From Leptobacterium_A meishanense (GTDB lineage: Bacteria > Bacteroidota > Bacteroidia > Flavobacteriales > Flavobacteriaceae), in contig NZ_JBBEXE010000005.1 of assembly GCF_037645805.1 (NCBI RefSeq), positions 272,852 to 336,851 on the forward strand: a DNA stretch of 64,000 bases. The letters are read 5' to 3'. The position numbers and the translations under genes are program-made. The notes beneath the pieces were generated by a model. The model was not told the DNA's origin and did no database searches. It worked only from the letters and a program-made list of their open reading frames with translations. Numbering within the stretch: the stretch's first letter is position 1; the number at the start of each line of letters is the position of its first letter. This document shows, one piece after another, positions 36,871-46,741 of this stretch.

Positions 36871-38694
36871 ATGTTAGAATTAGCAGGAATTATTATTTTG
36901 GGAATACTTGCCCAGTGGGTTGCATGGCGGTTGAAGCTTCCTGCTATCTTGCCCCTTATTTTGATCGGTATAGCAGTAGGGCCATTGTCTACATTGTTTA
37001 CACAAGACCACGAAAAACTATTGGAGCCCGTATGGAACGGAGAAAAAGGATTGTTCCCCGGAGAGGCACTTTTCAACTTCGTTTCCTTGGCAATTAGCAT
37101 CATCCTTTTTGAGGGAGGGTTAACCTTGAAACGGAATGAAGTATTAAATGTTGGGCCTGCCATTATCAAATTAATAACAATAGGATCAATTATTACCTTT
37201 TTTGGAGGAGGATTTGTAGCACATTATCTTTTTGGACTAAGTTGGCCGATATCATTTTTGTTTTCTTCCTTGATTATTGTAACCGGACCAACAGTAATAA
37301 CACCGATCCTAAGAAATATTCCTTTAAAAAAAGATGTCTCTACAGTATTAAAATGGGAAGGAATATTAATTGATCCCATAGGGGCAGTTGTAGCGGTTTT
37401 AGTTTTTGAATTTATCTCTATTGAAAAAGGACAGGGTTATACACAACAGGCATTAATGGAGTTTGGAAAAACAGTTATTGTTGGTTTTTCTATAGGTTTT
37501 TCTTTTGCGTACGCACTGTATTTTGCTATAAAAAAGAATGCAGTTCCGCATTTTTTAAAAAATGTAGTAGTATTATCTATTGTATTGGGAGTTTTTGTGC
37601 TATCAGAACAGTTTGCACACGAATCGGGGTTGCTTTCTGTAGTGGTTATGGGCATGGTACTTGGAAATATAGACCTTCCGAACTTGAAAGAATTATTATA
37701 TTTTAAAGAATCACTAAGCGTATTACTGATTTCTATTTTATTTATTCTATTGGCTGCTAATATAAACATGGAAGATTTGTATCTAATATACAACTGGAAC
37801 ACTTTGATCCTTTTCGCTTGTGTGGTTTTTATACTTAGACCATTAGGAGTTTTATTGAGTACGCACAAATCCGGATTAAAGTTAAATGAACGTCTTTTTG
37901 TGAGTTGGGTAGGACCAAGAGGGATTGTTGCCGCAGGGATTGCATCACTTTTTGGAACTCGGTTAGCAATTGAAGGAGAGCCCGGGGCAGAGTATATAAC
38001 CCCATTGGTCTTTATGATAGTTTTGGGAACAGTATTGCTTAATGCAACTACAGCAAGGGTTTTTGCGCAACTATCAGGGGTGTTCTTAAAAAAATCAACA
38101 GGAATTCTTATTATAGGCGCATCACAAGTGTCAAGATTGATTGCTAAATACCTCCAACGAAACGGGAGGCACGTTGTCTTGATAGACAGTAATAAAGAAA
38201 ATGTAGAAAAAGCAAAAGCAACAGGACTTGATGCTGAAGAAGCCAATATTTTTTCAGAAGACCTCACAGATAATGTGGAGTTTAGCGATATTGGGTACTT
38301 AATAGCCATGACAGCCAGCGAAGAAGTAAACAAACATGCCATAATCCGTTTCAGAAAGCACCTCGGGGAAAACGGATCATTTAGGTTGATTACCCCTGAA
38401 GAGATGAAGAACCCGGAGCAGGCATCCTCAGAAGTTTTATTTTCAAAGAAAGACGATTATATAAATTTGAGCGAAGTGGCTAGGGACTATCCTAAAATAA
38501 ATGAATTAAAACTCAAATCAAAAGAACATTTTTTAGAAGAAATAGAAGCCCTGAACCATGAAAAAGATGCCATTCCGGTTTTTATAAAGGATCATACCGG
38601 AGAACTGCATATTATTGCTGCTTATAACGACAAAATGGAAATAAAAGAAGGAGATTTATTAGTTTATTTGGGAAAACCTAGAGAGTTAATTTAA
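36871..38694 (+). CDS. CPA-type cation/proton antiporter with C-terminal TrkA-like regulatory domain
   Basis: 607 residues. About 12-13 hydrophobic segments over residues 1-400 form the Na+/H+-exchanger fold; the ion-binding helix region includes VTGPTVITPILRN and ILIDPIGAVVAVLVFEF. The conserved SWVGPRGIVAAGIASLFG segment also matches. A Rossmann-like domain follows at about 411-520 (GILIIGASQVSRLIAKYL), then a ~60-residue RCK_C-like end (HTGELHIIAAYNDKMEIKEG). The TrkA-like tail usually gates the transporter by a nucleotide or ligand. It probably exchanges Na+ or K+ for H+. A 49-residue membrane protein follows after 34 bases. Confidence 0.9.
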   Translation: MLELAGIIILGILAQWVAWRLKLPAILPLILIGIAVGPLSTLFTQDHEKLLEPVWNGEKGLFPGEALFNFVSLAISIILFEGGLTLKRNEVLNVGPAIIKLITIGSIITFFGGGFVAHYLFGLSWPISFLFSSLIIVTGPTVITPILRNIPLKKDVSTVLKWEGILIDPIGAVVAVLVFEFISIEKGQGYTQQALMEFGKTVIVGFSIGFSFAYALYFAIKKNAVPHFLKNVVVLSIVLGVFVLSEQFAHESGLLSVVVMGMVLGNIDLPNLKELLYFKESLSVLLISILFILLAANINMEDLYLIYNWNTLILFACVVFILRPLGVLLSTHKSGLKLNERLFVSWVGPRGIVAAGIASLFGTRLAIEGEPGAEYITPLVFMIVLGTVLLNATTARVFAQLSGVFLKKSTGILIIGASQVSRLIAKYLQRNGRHVVLIDSNKENVEKAKATGLDAEEANIFSEDLTDNVEFSDIGYLIAMTASEEVNKHAIIRFRKHLGENGSFRLITPEEMKNPEQASSEVLFSKKDDYINLSEVARDYPKINELKLKSKEHFLEEIEALNHEKDAIPVFIKDHTGELHIIAAYNDKMEIKEGDLLVYLGKPRELI

Positions 38695-38728
38695 AAATTG
38701 AAACAAGACAACATTAAAAGAATAGAAT

Positions 38729-38878
38729 ATGAAAAACACAATTGCCGCTATTTTATTAGTAATTATAGGAATTGTAATGGTGTATATAAGTGTAAAAGCA
38801 AAAATACTGCCTCCCGGACTTACCGGGCTAGGTTTTTTTGTGATTGCATATACGTTAATTGGTAAATCTAAGCAATAA
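38729..38878 (+). CDS. Small two-helix membrane protein (49 aa)
   Basis: ATG at 38729 to TAA at 38878. Two hydrophobic segments, AAILLVIIGIVMVYISVK and LTGLGFFVIAYTLIG, are joined by the turn KAKILPPG, a typical minimal helical hairpin. It follows the antiporter gene by 34 bases and is convergent with lepA (5 bases between stops). No family is recognised. Position suggests cotranscription with the antiporter, possibly as a small subunit, but that is inference. Confidence 0.65.
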   Translation: MKNTIAAILLVIIGIVMVYISVKAKILPPGLTGLGFFVIAYTLIGKSKQ

Positions 38879-38883
38879 CCAGT

Positions 38884-40680
38884 CTAATCGTTAAGCTTAA
38901 GCACTGCCATAAACGCCTGTTGAGGGATTTCTACATTCCCTACTTGGCGCATTCGCTTTTTACCTTTTTTCTGCTTTTCAAGTAATTTTCGCTTTCGGGA
39001 AATATCGCCGCCGTAGCATTTGGCAGTTACGTCTTTACGAAGTGCTTTTATGGTTTCGCGGGAAATAATTTTTGCCCCGATTGCTGCTTGGATAGGGATG
39101 TCGAATTGCTGCCTCGGAATCAATTCCCGAAGTTTTTCGCACATTTTTTTCCCAATATTGTAGGCATTGTCAGTATGGATTAATGCAGAAAGCGCATCTA
39201 CAGAGCTTCCATTAATCAGCACATCTACTTTTACCAATTTAGACTCACGCATTCCAATAGGGGCATAATCAAAAGAAGCATACCCACGGGAAACGGTTTT
39301 GAGCCGGTCATAAAAGTCAAATACAATTTCTGCCAAAGGCATATCAAAATTAAGTTCTACCCGCTCAGTAGTAAGATAGGTCTGATTGGTAATTTGCCCC
39401 CTTTTTTCAATGCAAAGGGACATTACCGGCCCTACATAGGCCGCTTTTGTAATAATGCTTGCTTTTATATAAGGCTCTTCTACCCGGTCTAATTTAGAAG
39501 GATCCGGAAGGTCTGAAGGGTTGTTAACGATAATTAACTGATCAGGTTCTTTTTTGGTATAGGCATGATAACTTACGTTTGGAACAGTTGTGATGACAGT
39601 CATGTCAAATTCCCGTTCTAAACGCTCTTGGATAATTTCTAGATGGAGCATTCCCAAAAACCCACAGCGAAAACCAAACCCTAATGCAGCAGAGCTTTCC
39701 GGCGTAAAAACCAAAGACGCATCGTTTAATTGCAGCTTCTCCATAGAAGCCCTTAGCTCTTCATAGTCTTCAGTATCAACAGGATAAATGCCGGCAAAAA
39801 CCATTGGTTTTACATTCTCGAAACCGTCAATGGGCTTATTTGTAGAGTTTGCAGCATCGGTTATTGTATCACCCACTTTTACTTCCCGGGCATCTTTAAT
39901 ACCGGTAATTAAATAACCCACATCCCCGGTTTTTATCACGGGTTTTGGGTGCTGTGTGAGTTTTAATGTACCCACCTCATCAGCATCGTATGTTTTTTTT
40001 GTAGCAAAAAATTTAATTTTTTGCCCTTTTCGGATTTCACCGTCCACCACCCTAAAATATGTCTCAACACCTCTGAACGGATTATAAACAGAATCAAAAA
40101 TTAACGCTTGTAAAGGAGCATTAGGATCTCCTTTCGGTGGAGGGATACGCTCTATAATCGCATTTAAAATTTCTTCAATGCCGGTTCCTGTTTTTGCACT
40201 GGCTGGGATTACTTCAGAAGCATCACACCCCAAAAGGTCCACAATATCGTCAGTCACCTCTTCTGGGTTCGCACTGGGAAGGTCAATTTTATTTAATACC
40301 GGGATAATCTCTAAATCATTTTCCAAAGCCAGGTATAAATTGGAGATTGTTTGGGCCTGAATGCTCTGTGCTGCATCAACAATCAATAATGCTCCTTCAC
40401 AAGCAGCAATAGAGCGCGAAACTTCATATGAAAAATCTACATGCCCCGGAGTGTCTATTAAATTAAGGGTATATGTTTCACCTTTATAAACATACTCCAT
40501 TTGTATGGCATGTGATTTTATGGTAATTCCCCGTTCCCGCTCCAAGTCCATATTGTCCAGTAGCTGATCTTGCCGTTCCCGTTCTGTAACCGATCCTGTG
40601 AAATCCAGCAACCGATCGGCCAAAGTACTTTTTCCGTGATCAATATGGGCAATAATGCAAAAGTTTCTGATGTGCTTCAT
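38884..40680 (-). CDS. lepA: Elongation factor 4 (back-translocating GTPase)
   Basis: 598 residues, standard length. G-domain motifs: [16 protein letters not shown] (P-loop), [11 protein letters not shown] (switch I), [17 protein letters not shown] (switch II) and NKIDLPSA. Domains II and III follow, then the LepA-specific C-terminal domain with [20 protein letters not shown] and the basic [20 protein letters not shown] end. It acts on stalled ribosomes. Preceded on its strand by a TATATTTG -7 box. Confidence 0.97.
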   Translation of the reverse strand: MKHIRNFCIIAHIDHGKSTLADRLLDFTGSVTERERQDQLLDNMDLERERGITIKSHAIQMEYVYKGETYTLNLIDTPGHVDFSYEVSRSIAACEGALLIVDAAQSIQAQTISNLYLALENDLEIIPVLNKIDLPSANPEEVTDDIVDLLGCDASEVIPASAKTGTGIEEILNAIIERIPPPKGDPNAPLQALIFDSVYNPFRGVETYFRVVDGEIRKGQKIKFFATKKTYDADEVGTLKLTQHPKPVIKTGDVGYLITGIKDAREVKVGDTITDAANSTNKPIDGFENVKPMVFAGIYPVDTEDYEELRASMEKLQLNDASLVFTPESSAALGFGFRCGFLGMLHLEIIQERLEREFDMTVITTVPNVSYHAYTKKEPDQLIIVNNPSDLPDPSKLDRVEEPYIKASIITKAAYVGPVMSLCIEKRGQITNQTYLTTERVELNFDMPLAEIVFDFYDRLKTVSRGYASFDYAPIGMRESKLVKVDVLINGSSVDALSALIHTDNAYNIGKKMCEKLRELIPRQQFDIPIQAAIGAKIISRETIKALRKDVTAKCYGGDISRKRKLLEKQKKGKKRMRQVGNVEIPQQAFMAVLKLND

Positions 40681-40712
40681 AATGGCGAATCCTTATCCGG
40701 ATAATTATTTTG

Positions 40713-40720
40713 CAAATATA
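40713..40720 (-). promoter_or_regulatory. Bacteroidota -7 box (TATATTTG) for lepA
   Basis: On the minus strand TATATTTG matches TAnnTTTG, 33 bases before the lepA ATG at 40680. No clear -33 box. Confidence 0.5.
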
Positions 40721-40892
40721 AATGAATACTGGCCTGCATACGCATAAAAATTTCTATATTCGGGAATCCTAACCATAATTATGAAAATACTATTTTTGTA
40801 AGTAAGCTCCTAAAAAAGCAAAATCTTTTTCTTTTTTAATTTAAAAAACGTATTCTTGTGTAGAGAATAGTTTATATTTTGATGGATTATAG

Positions 40893-43313
40893 ATGTTTTT
40901 AGCTATAAAAAATACAACTCTCCTGTTTTTCTTATGCACACCCCTTATGGCTGCTTGGTCACAAAGCGTAAAAATACAGGGCACCATTATTGATAATGAG
41001 AACCAACCGGTTAGTTATGCAAATATTTTATTGTTAAAAGAACAAGATTCTACATTAATAAGTGGAACATCTTCTGATGAAAAAGGAGAGTTTACCATAA
41101 AAGCAAACCGGGGGACATATCTTATTAAAATATCGTACATAGGGTATAAAGACACGTATAAAAAACTGGAAGCCGATGCGGATGTCTCAGTAGGCATTAT
41201 TGTACTTGATGAAAGTGTGGAAACCCTAAAAGATGTAACAGTTACCGCAAAAAACCCGATAGTAGACCGAAAAATAGACCGTATTGTATTTAATGTTGCT
41301 AACACGTCGCTTACTGAAGGCAATATATGGGAAATATTAAAAAGAACACCAGGGATTATTATCATTAATGACCAAATTACGCTAAAAGGGTCCGGAGCTA
41401 TTCAGGTGATGATTAATGATAGAAAAGTGTCATTGCCATATGATGATATTGTATCGCTCCTTCAGGGGACCAATGCAGGAAGCGTACAATCGGTAGAACT
41501 GATAACCAACCCATCAGCCAAATATGATGCTGAAGGAGGGGCGATATTGAATATAAAATTGAACAAAAATCTCAGTATTGGTTATAATGGGAATGTTTCA
41601 TTTAATTATAACCAAGGTGTTTTTCCAAAACTTTCTGGAGGAACAAGCCATTTTATAAAGGGAGAAAAACTATCTTTTTCAATCAGCTATAATTATGATA
41701 ACCGAAAAAGTTTTAGAAAAAATAATTGGTTAATTAATTATTTGGACAACACTTCTGTAACATCTATTTGGGAATCGGACACCAAAAGAACGACAGATTT
41801 GGAAAGTCATGCAGCAAGTGTATTTTTTGACTATCAAATAGACGCTAAAAACATACTTAGCTTAGCTGTAATAAGTGCTTACCGCCCTACATTTGAAAGG
41901 CTAAATGATTCTGAAACAGCAGTTTTTAATCCTGTTCGGGAATTAGACTCCATATTTACAACATTAAACACTATTGAAAGAGATAACCTGAACACTTCTT
42001 TATACTTGGATTATGCACATAATCTTAACGAAAAAGGGGAGAAGTTATCATTTAATGGACACTATACGTATTATGATTATGATGATGCTCAGAATTTGGA
42101 TACTGACTTTTTCCAACCGGACGGAGGCAAAAGTGGAGACAATGATTTTTCTGTCAAAACAAAACAAAAGATAAACCTATACAGCGCCCAAGTAGATTAT
42201 TTTTTACCGATTACTGGGAACGAATCATTAGAAGCAGGAGGTAAATATGCTGCTATCGATGCTGAAAATACAATTAACCAATCAGGGTTTAATGTATCTC
42301 AACCGGGAATAGACCCCACAGAAAATGACAATTTTTTATACGATGAACAAATTTATGCCGCTTACGTAAGCTATGAAAAACAATGGAAAAAATGGGGAAT
42401 AAAAATAGGGTTGCGAAACGAGTACACTGAAACAAAAGGAATCTCCCAAACGAATGGTCAGGTAAACAGAAACAATTATTTAGAGTGGTTTCCAACGTTT
42501 TATGTTAACCATACACTTAATGAAAATCATGAAATTAGCATTAATTATGGGCGACGTATTACCCGCCCCCGTTATGCAAGCATTAACCCCTTTCAATACT
42601 TCATCACTAATAACAGCATAGGGCAAGGAGACCCTAATTTATTACCATCGTTCAAAGACTTGGTAACCCTATCTTATACACTTGCGCAAGCGTATACTTT
42701 TGAGGTTTATTACCGTTTTGAGGATAATCCGGAGCGTCAACTGGCATTTCAGGATAATGATACCAACATTATTAGGTATATAAACACAAACATCGACAGA
42801 GAAGAATCGTATGGACTGGATTTTTATACTTATAAACCTATAACTGACCGGTGGACAGTAAACGTGTTGGGTTCATATTTCTATAGTGCGGAGCGCTTTA
42901 ATGCAATAGAGACCAGCAATGAATTGGTTGACAATGGCCTTTGGACACTTTACGCTTCGGTAGATAACTATTTTACATTGTTAAAAGACCGGAGTTTGAC
43001 GGCTGATGTTACATTTGTTTATGTTTCAAAAGTAATCTTTGGAAATGCACAACAAGAAGATTATAGCCAACTAGGCGTTTCATTGAGAAAAAAAATATTT
43101 AACAATAAAGGGACAGTAACTGTTGGAGTCCGGGATATTTTTAACGATGGAAACTTTACAACCCGCACCCAATATTTAGATCAAAATAGTATTTTAAGAC
43201 AAAGAGATGAAAACCGTCTATTTACTTTTGGCTTTCGGTATCGTTTTGGGAATCAAAAACTTCGTGACAATAAAAAGACAAAAGACCAAGAGGAGCGAGA
43301 ACGCCTGAATTAG
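40893..43313 (+). CDS. TonB-dependent-receptor-like outer membrane beta-barrel protein with CarboxypepD_reg domain
   Basis: 806 residues. Signal peptide to about residue 23 (TPLMAAWSQS), then a carboxypeptidase regulatory-like domain at ~27-115 (IQGTIIDNENQPVSYANILL), a plug-like region with IEVIKTPGI-like DIWEILKRTPGIII variant (present as NIWEILKRTPGIIIIND), QSVELITNPSAKYDAEGG, and then a long C-terminal beta-barrel with many alternating aromatic strands. This is the outer_membrane_beta-barrel_3 type common in Bacteroidota, lacking an obvious TonB box. Role: substrate uptake or outer membrane structure, unknown substrate. Confidence 0.87.
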   Translation: MFLAIKNTTLLFFLCTPLMAAWSQSVKIQGTIIDNENQPVSYANILLLKEQDSTLISGTSSDEKGEFTIKANRGTYLIKISYIGYKDTYKKLEADADVSVGIIVLDESVETLKDVTVTAKNPIVDRKIDRIVFNVANTSLTEGNIWEILKRTPGIIIINDQITLKGSGAIQVMINDRKVSLPYDDIVSLLQGTNAGSVQSVELITNPSAKYDAEGGAILNIKLNKNLSIGYNGNVSFNYNQGVFPKLSGGTSHFIKGEKLSFSISYNYDNRKSFRKNNWLINYLDNTSVTSIWESDTKRTTDLESHAASVFFDYQIDAKNILSLAVISAYRPTFERLNDSETAVFNPVRELDSIFTTLNTIERDNLNTSLYLDYAHNLNEKGEKLSFNGHYTYYDYDDAQNLDTDFFQPDGGKSGDNDFSVKTKQKINLYSAQVDYFLPITGNESLEAGGKYAAIDAENTINQSGFNVSQPGIDPTENDNFLYDEQIYAAYVSYEKQWKKWGIKIGLRNEYTETKGISQTNGQVNRNNYLEWFPTFYVNHTLNENHEISINYGRRITRPRYASINPFQYFITNNSIGQGDPNLLPSFKDLVTLSYTLAQAYTFEVYYRFEDNPERQLAFQDNDTNIIRYINTNIDREESYGLDFYTYKPITDRWTVNVLGSYFYSAERFNAIETSNELVDNGLWTLYASVDNYFTLLKDRSLTADVTFVYVSKVIFGNAQQEDYSQLGVSLRKKIFNNKGTVTVGVRDIFNDGNFTTRTQYLDQNSILRQRDENRLFTFGFRYRFGNQKLRDNKKTKDQEERERLN

Positions 43314-43359
43314 AATACATTACATTTTTTATTACGACCACCATCCACACAAAATCACA

Positions 43360-43367
43360 TATCTTTG
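43360..43367 (+). promoter_or_regulatory. Bacteroidota -7 box (TATCTTTG) for dusB
   Basis: TATCTTTG matches TAnnTTTG and is 28 bases before the dusB ATG. The -33 region has no clear TTTG. Confidence 0.55.
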
Positions 43368-43395
43368 TAGACTGATAAAGAAGGATAAAAAACCA

Positions 43396-44388
43396 ATGGT
43401 AAAAATTGGAGATATAGAAGTAGGAACATTTCCATTATTGCTCGCACCTATGGAAGATGTGAGCGACCCCCCTTTTCGTAAGCTATGCAAAGAGCAAGGG
43501 GCTGATGTGGTCTATACGGAGTTTATTTCTAGTGAAGGGTTAATCCGGGACGCGGCTAAAAGTGTTCAAAAATTAGACATTTATGAAAAAGAACGTCCGG
43601 TAGGGATTCAGATTTTTGGTGCTGAAATGGACTCCATGCTACAGGCCATTGATATTGTTGCAGCTTCTGAACCAGATATTATTGATATAAACTTTGGTTG
43701 CCCAGTAAAAAAAGTGGTTTGTAAAAATGCCGGAGCAGGAATTTTAAGAGATATTCCCTTGATGGTGAAGCTGACGGAAGCCATGGTAAAGCGGACTGAT
43801 TTACCGGTTACCGTAAAAACGCGCCTGGGATGGGACTCAAATACTATACAGATTGTTGAAGTAGCAGAACGGCTTCAGGATGTGGGTATTAAAGCCATTT
43901 CCATACATGGTCGTACCCGAGTGCAAATGTATAAAGGCGAAGCAGATTGGAAGCCTATTACTGAAGTGAAAAACAATCCTCGGATGCATATTCCTGTTTT
44001 TGGAAATGGCGATGTGAGTACTCCTGAGAAGGCGATGGAAATGCGTGACCAGTATGGCTTGGATGGTGCTATGATTGGAAGGGCAAGCATTGGCTACCCG
44101 TGGTTTTTTAAAGAAGTGAAACATTTTTTTAAGACAGGGGAACACTTGCCACCACCAACGCTCGAGGAACGGGTGATGGCAGCTAAGCGGCATCTTGAAA
44201 TGGCAATTGATTGGAAAGGTGAAAAATTGGGTGTTTTTGAAACACGAAGACACTATACCAATTATTTTAAAGGAATTCCCCATTTTAAAGAGTACCGTTT
44301 AAAAATGGTGACAAGTGATGATGCAAAAGATGTTTTTGCTGTTTTTGATGAGGTATTAGAAAAGTTTAGCAATTATCAATTTGTATAG
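43396..44388 (+). CDS. dusB: tRNA-dihydrouridine synthase
   Basis: 330-residue FMN enzyme that reduces uridine in the tRNA D-loop. Marks: LLLAPMEDVSDPPFRKLC (FMN-binding), DIINFGCP-like IIDINFGCPVKKVVCKNAGA with the catalytic Cys, TVKTRLGWD, ISIHGRTRVQMYKGEADW and GNGDVSTPEKAMEM. Length fits the DusB type. It is convergent with the ABC permease gene (stops 7 bases apart) and has its own -7 box. Confidence 0.95.
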   Translation: MVKIGDIEVGTFPLLLAPMEDVSDPPFRKLCKEQGADVVYTEFISSEGLIRDAAKSVQKLDIYEKERPVGIQIFGAEMDSMLQAIDIVAASEPDIIDINFGCPVKKVVCKNAGAGILRDIPLMVKLTEAMVKRTDLPVTVKTRLGWDSNTIQIVEVAERLQDVGIKAISIHGRTRVQMYKGEADWKPITEVKNNPRMHIPVFGNGDVSTPEKAMEMRDQYGLDGAMIGRASIGYPWFFKEVKHFFKTGEHLPPPTLEERVMAAKRHLEMAIDWKGEKLGVFETRRHYTNYFKGIPHFKEYRLKMVTSDDAKDVFAVFDEVLEKFSNYQFV

Positions 44389-44395
44389 TCAAAAA

Positions 44396-45592
44396 CTATG
44401 TTATTAATTTCTTCGAGATCCTTCCGGAGGAAATTTTAGAGGCAATAAACCCTAATAAAATGATAGTGCCTAAAACAAGCAGAATATTTCTGAGCTGAAT
44501 CTCCATAGGGTATGCCAAGGAAGGGGTTATTTTTACGAACTCAAACACAATTTGTGCCCAAGCAATGACAATCCCGATAAAAACACCTACAAACCCTCCA
44601 ACCATTACTAACAGCATTCCCTGAATAAAAAAGACACGTTTCAATTTAACTACTGAAGCTCCCATGCTGTATAGCGTCTTTAAATTTTCTTTCTTGTCTA
44701 GGATCATCATAATAATGGCTCCGGCTACATTAAACAAGGCAATAATCAATACCAGCGTAAAAATCAGGTAAATAGCAAGATTTTCAGTATTCAGCATTTT
44801 GTATAACGCATCATTGAGCTGTATGCGGTTCTTTATAATTACAGGAGTTCCGATAGCATTTTCAATCACAGCCCTGATAGTTGCTTCATCAATATCCGGT
44901 TTCAGTTTTAGGTTAATTGCGGTTACCTCTTCCGTTTCTTTTCTGAGCAGTTCTTGAACTGTTGACAATGGCGCAAACACATATTTTTTGTCTACATCTT
45001 CATTGAGTGAATATACCCCAACAGCATTGACCAATAATTGATTATAAGGTCTCGTTTGTGTATTAAAACTACCTTTCCCCGGCTTTGGGACAATGATGGA
45101 AAGCGGGTTTAAATAATCATTTACGCCAATACCTAAAAGGTTTGAAACACCAAGCCCTACAACCACCTCATCTGATTGGTTGAACCAGTTCCCGAAAAAC
45201 AGCAAACTGTCCATTTGAGTGATGGCACGGTATTTTGTGTCAACCCCTTTGACATAGGCTACATGATTTTTTTGTTTGTAACTCAGAAAAACACGCTCCT
45301 CTAATTCTTTAGAGTATGCAACAATGCCGGGAATGTTTTTAAGCTTTTCTTCTTGACCGTCATCTACAACAAAAAACTTTCCCGTAGCAGGGATTACTTT
45401 CATATCAGGATCAAAAGAATTGGTGAACGACAAGCTAAATGTTTTTAACCCGGCAAAACCGGAAAGAACAATAAATAAAGATGCCGCACCAATTACCACA
45501 ACCAAAAAAGTAATACCATTAATGATATTGACAGCATTTTGGCTGCTTTTAGAGATAAGATAGCGTTTGGCAATGTAGAGCGGGAAATACAC
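44396..45592 (-). CDS. LolC/LolE- or FtsX-type ABC transporter permease
   Basis: 398 residues with four membrane helices: one at ~20-45 and three at ~280-300, 325-350 and 370-390, separated by a large periplasmic (MacB-PCD-like) domain. The motif LKTLYSMGASVVKLKRVFFI is the FtsX loop. It starts at a GTG (45592), 3 bases after the rbfA stop, so it is translationally linked to rbfA. The ATPase partner is not in the window. LolE-like permeases extract lipoproteins from the inner membrane; that role here is probable, not shown. Confidence 0.87.
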   Translation of the reverse strand: MYFPLYIAKRYLISKSSQNAVNIINGITFLVVVIGAASLFIVLSGFAGLKTFSLSFTNSFDPDMKVIPATGKFFVVDDGQEEKLKNIPGIVAYSKELEERVFLSYKQKNHVAYVKGVDTKYRAITQMDSLLFFGNWFNQSDEVVVGLGVSNLLGIGVNDYLNPLSIIVPKPGKGSFNTQTRPYNQLLVNAVGVYSLNEDVDKKYVFAPLSTVQELLRKETEEVTAINLKLKPDIDEATIRAVIENAIGTPVIIKNRIQLNDALYKMLNTENLAIYLIFTLVLIIALFNVAGAIIMMILDKKENLKTLYSMGASVVKLKRVFFIQGMLLVMVGGFVGVFIGIVIAWAQIVFEFVKITPSLAYPMEIQLRNILLVLGTIILLGFIASKISSGRISKKLIT

Positions 45593-45595
45593 CTA

Positions 45596-45988
45596 TTACG
45601 TTTTTTTCCGTTTATCTAATAGATCAGGATTTGCGATCGGGTTTTCAGTACCCTTTAATGACTTTTCAATAGTATTAATGTATTCAAGAGAGTCGTCAAT
45701 ATAAAAAATCAAATCAGGCATTTTCCTGAACTGATTTCGGGTTCTTTGAGCAAGTTCATGTTTTATCAATGCTTTATTGGCTTTTATGCCCTCCAGTAAC
45801 GTAGCCCCTTCATTAGTTGGAAAAATACTCAAATAAACTTTAGCAATAGAAAGATCAGAGGTTACAGAAACTTTGGTTACAGAAATTAAAACCCCACTGA
45901 GCCCGCCATCTTTTAGTGCACGAGTAAGCACATCCGCAATATCTTGCTGAATGACCCGCGCTATTTTTTGCTGTCTGTTCGTTTCCAT
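45596..45988 (-). CDS. rbfA: Ribosome-binding factor A
   Basis: 130 residues from ATG 45988 (METNRQQKIARVIQQDIADV). A frame six residues longer from 46006 is not family-like. RbfA is a KH-fold factor for 30S maturation: QQDIADVLTRALKD, ISVTKVSVTSDLSIAKVYLS and LAQRTRNQFRKMPDLIFYID with DDSLEYINTIEKSL at the end. Upstream, an mce promoter diverges. Confidence 0.95.
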   Translation of the reverse strand: METNRQQKIARVIQQDIADVLTRALKDGGLSGVLISVTKVSVTSDLSIAKVYLSIFPTNEGATLLEGIKANKALIKHELAQRTRNQFRKMPDLIFYIDDSLEYINTIEKSLKGTENPIANPDLLDKRKKT

Positions 45989-46029
45989 ACTACAAAAATA
46001 CGACAATAAAGGTTATAGAAATAATATCT

Positions 46030-46037
46030 TATTTTTG
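46030..46037 (+). promoter_or_regulatory. Bacteroidota -7 box (TATTTTTG) for mce
   Basis: TATTTTTG matches TAnnTTTG and is 30 bases before the mce ATG. Not experimentally known. Confidence 0.45.
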
Positions 46038-46067
46038 GGTGGGTGAAAAATAAAAAGACATATATGT

Positions 46068-46469
46068 ATGAAAAAAATAGAACATTTAGGAATAGCCGTA
46101 AAAAACATCAATGAATCTAATAAGTTATTTGAAAAACTGTTGGGGACAGCTTTTTATAAAATAGAAGAAGTAGAGAGCGAAGGTGTAAAAACCTCCTTTT
46201 TTAAGATAGGGGAAAGTAAAATAGAGCTCTTAGAAGCTACACGAACAGACAGCCCCATTGCAAAATTCATTGAAAAAAAAGGTGAAGGTATTCATCACAT
46301 AGCATTTGAAGTAGCAAACATAGAAGAAGAAATAGCCCGTTTACAAAAAGAAGGCTTTATGGTTTTGAACGAAATCCCTAAGATAGGGGCAGACAATAAA
46401 AAAGTGGCTTTTTTACACCCAAAATCAACAGGAGGCACACTCATAGAGCTGTGCCAGGAACTGCAGTAA
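46068..46469 (+). CDS. mce: Methylmalonyl-CoA epimerase
   Basis: 133 residues of the vicinal-oxygen-chelate family. It interconverts (R)- and (S)-methylmalonyl-CoA in propionate metabolism. Metal residues are visible: H in KKIEHLGIAVKN, H-H in GEGIHHIAFEVAN and E in GTLIELCQEL, plus IELLEATRTDSPIAKFIEKK before the second His site. Standard length. It precedes the tRNA gene on the same strand; methylmalonyl-CoA mutase is not in this window. Confidence 0.93.
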   Translation: MKKIEHLGIAVKNINESNKLFEKLLGTAFYKIEEVESEGVKTSFFKIGESKIELLEATRTDSPIAKFIEKKGEGIHHIAFEVANIEEEIARLQKEGFMVLNEIPKIGADNKKVAFLHPKSTGGTLIELCQELQ

Positions 46470-46525
46470 GTGTTTAAAATGTTTGGAGTGTATAAAAATA
46501 TGTAGTAATATTGCAGCCAGTTTCA

Positions 46526-46599
46526 GGACCCATAGCTCAGCTGGTTAGAGCACCTGACTCATAATCAGGGGGTCGAAGGTTCGAGCCCTTCTGGGTCCA
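46526..46599 (+). tRNA. tRNA with CAT anticodon (tRNA-Met elongator or tRNA-Ile2)
   Basis: Acceptor arms GGACCCA (46526-46532) and TGGGTCC (46592-46598), discriminator A at 46599, D-arm GCTCAGCTGGTTAGAGC, anticodon stem CTGA/TCAG around loop CTCATAA (anticodon CAT), TPsiC loop GTTCGAG. No encoded CCA. Sequence alone does not decide between elongator Met and lysidine-modified Ile2. Confidence 0.95.
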
Positions 46600-46618
46600 C
46601 TTAAAACACTCCTAATGA

Positions 46619-46652
46619 TCCCGATTTTGTCGGGACTTTTAATTTTTATGGA
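46619..46652 (+). terminator. Rho-independent terminator after tRNA(CAT)
   Basis: TCCCGA (46619-46624), loop TTTTG, TCGGGA (46630-46635), then CTTTTAATTTTT. Ends the mce/tRNA unit. Confidence 0.75.
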
Positions 46653-46741
46653 AATCATAAAGGGCGAGATTTTGGAGAATACATTACTTAAAGCTTATCG
46701 TTAGTTAATACGTTGCTTTTAAAAAGAAGAACTACTATTTT

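Noticed and set aside
37437..38342. 301-codon open frame antisense to the antiporter gene
   Set aside because: Shadow of a long AT-rich coding frame; composition is low-complexity for a protein and there is no start context. The plus-strand antiporter is a clear homologue of a known family.
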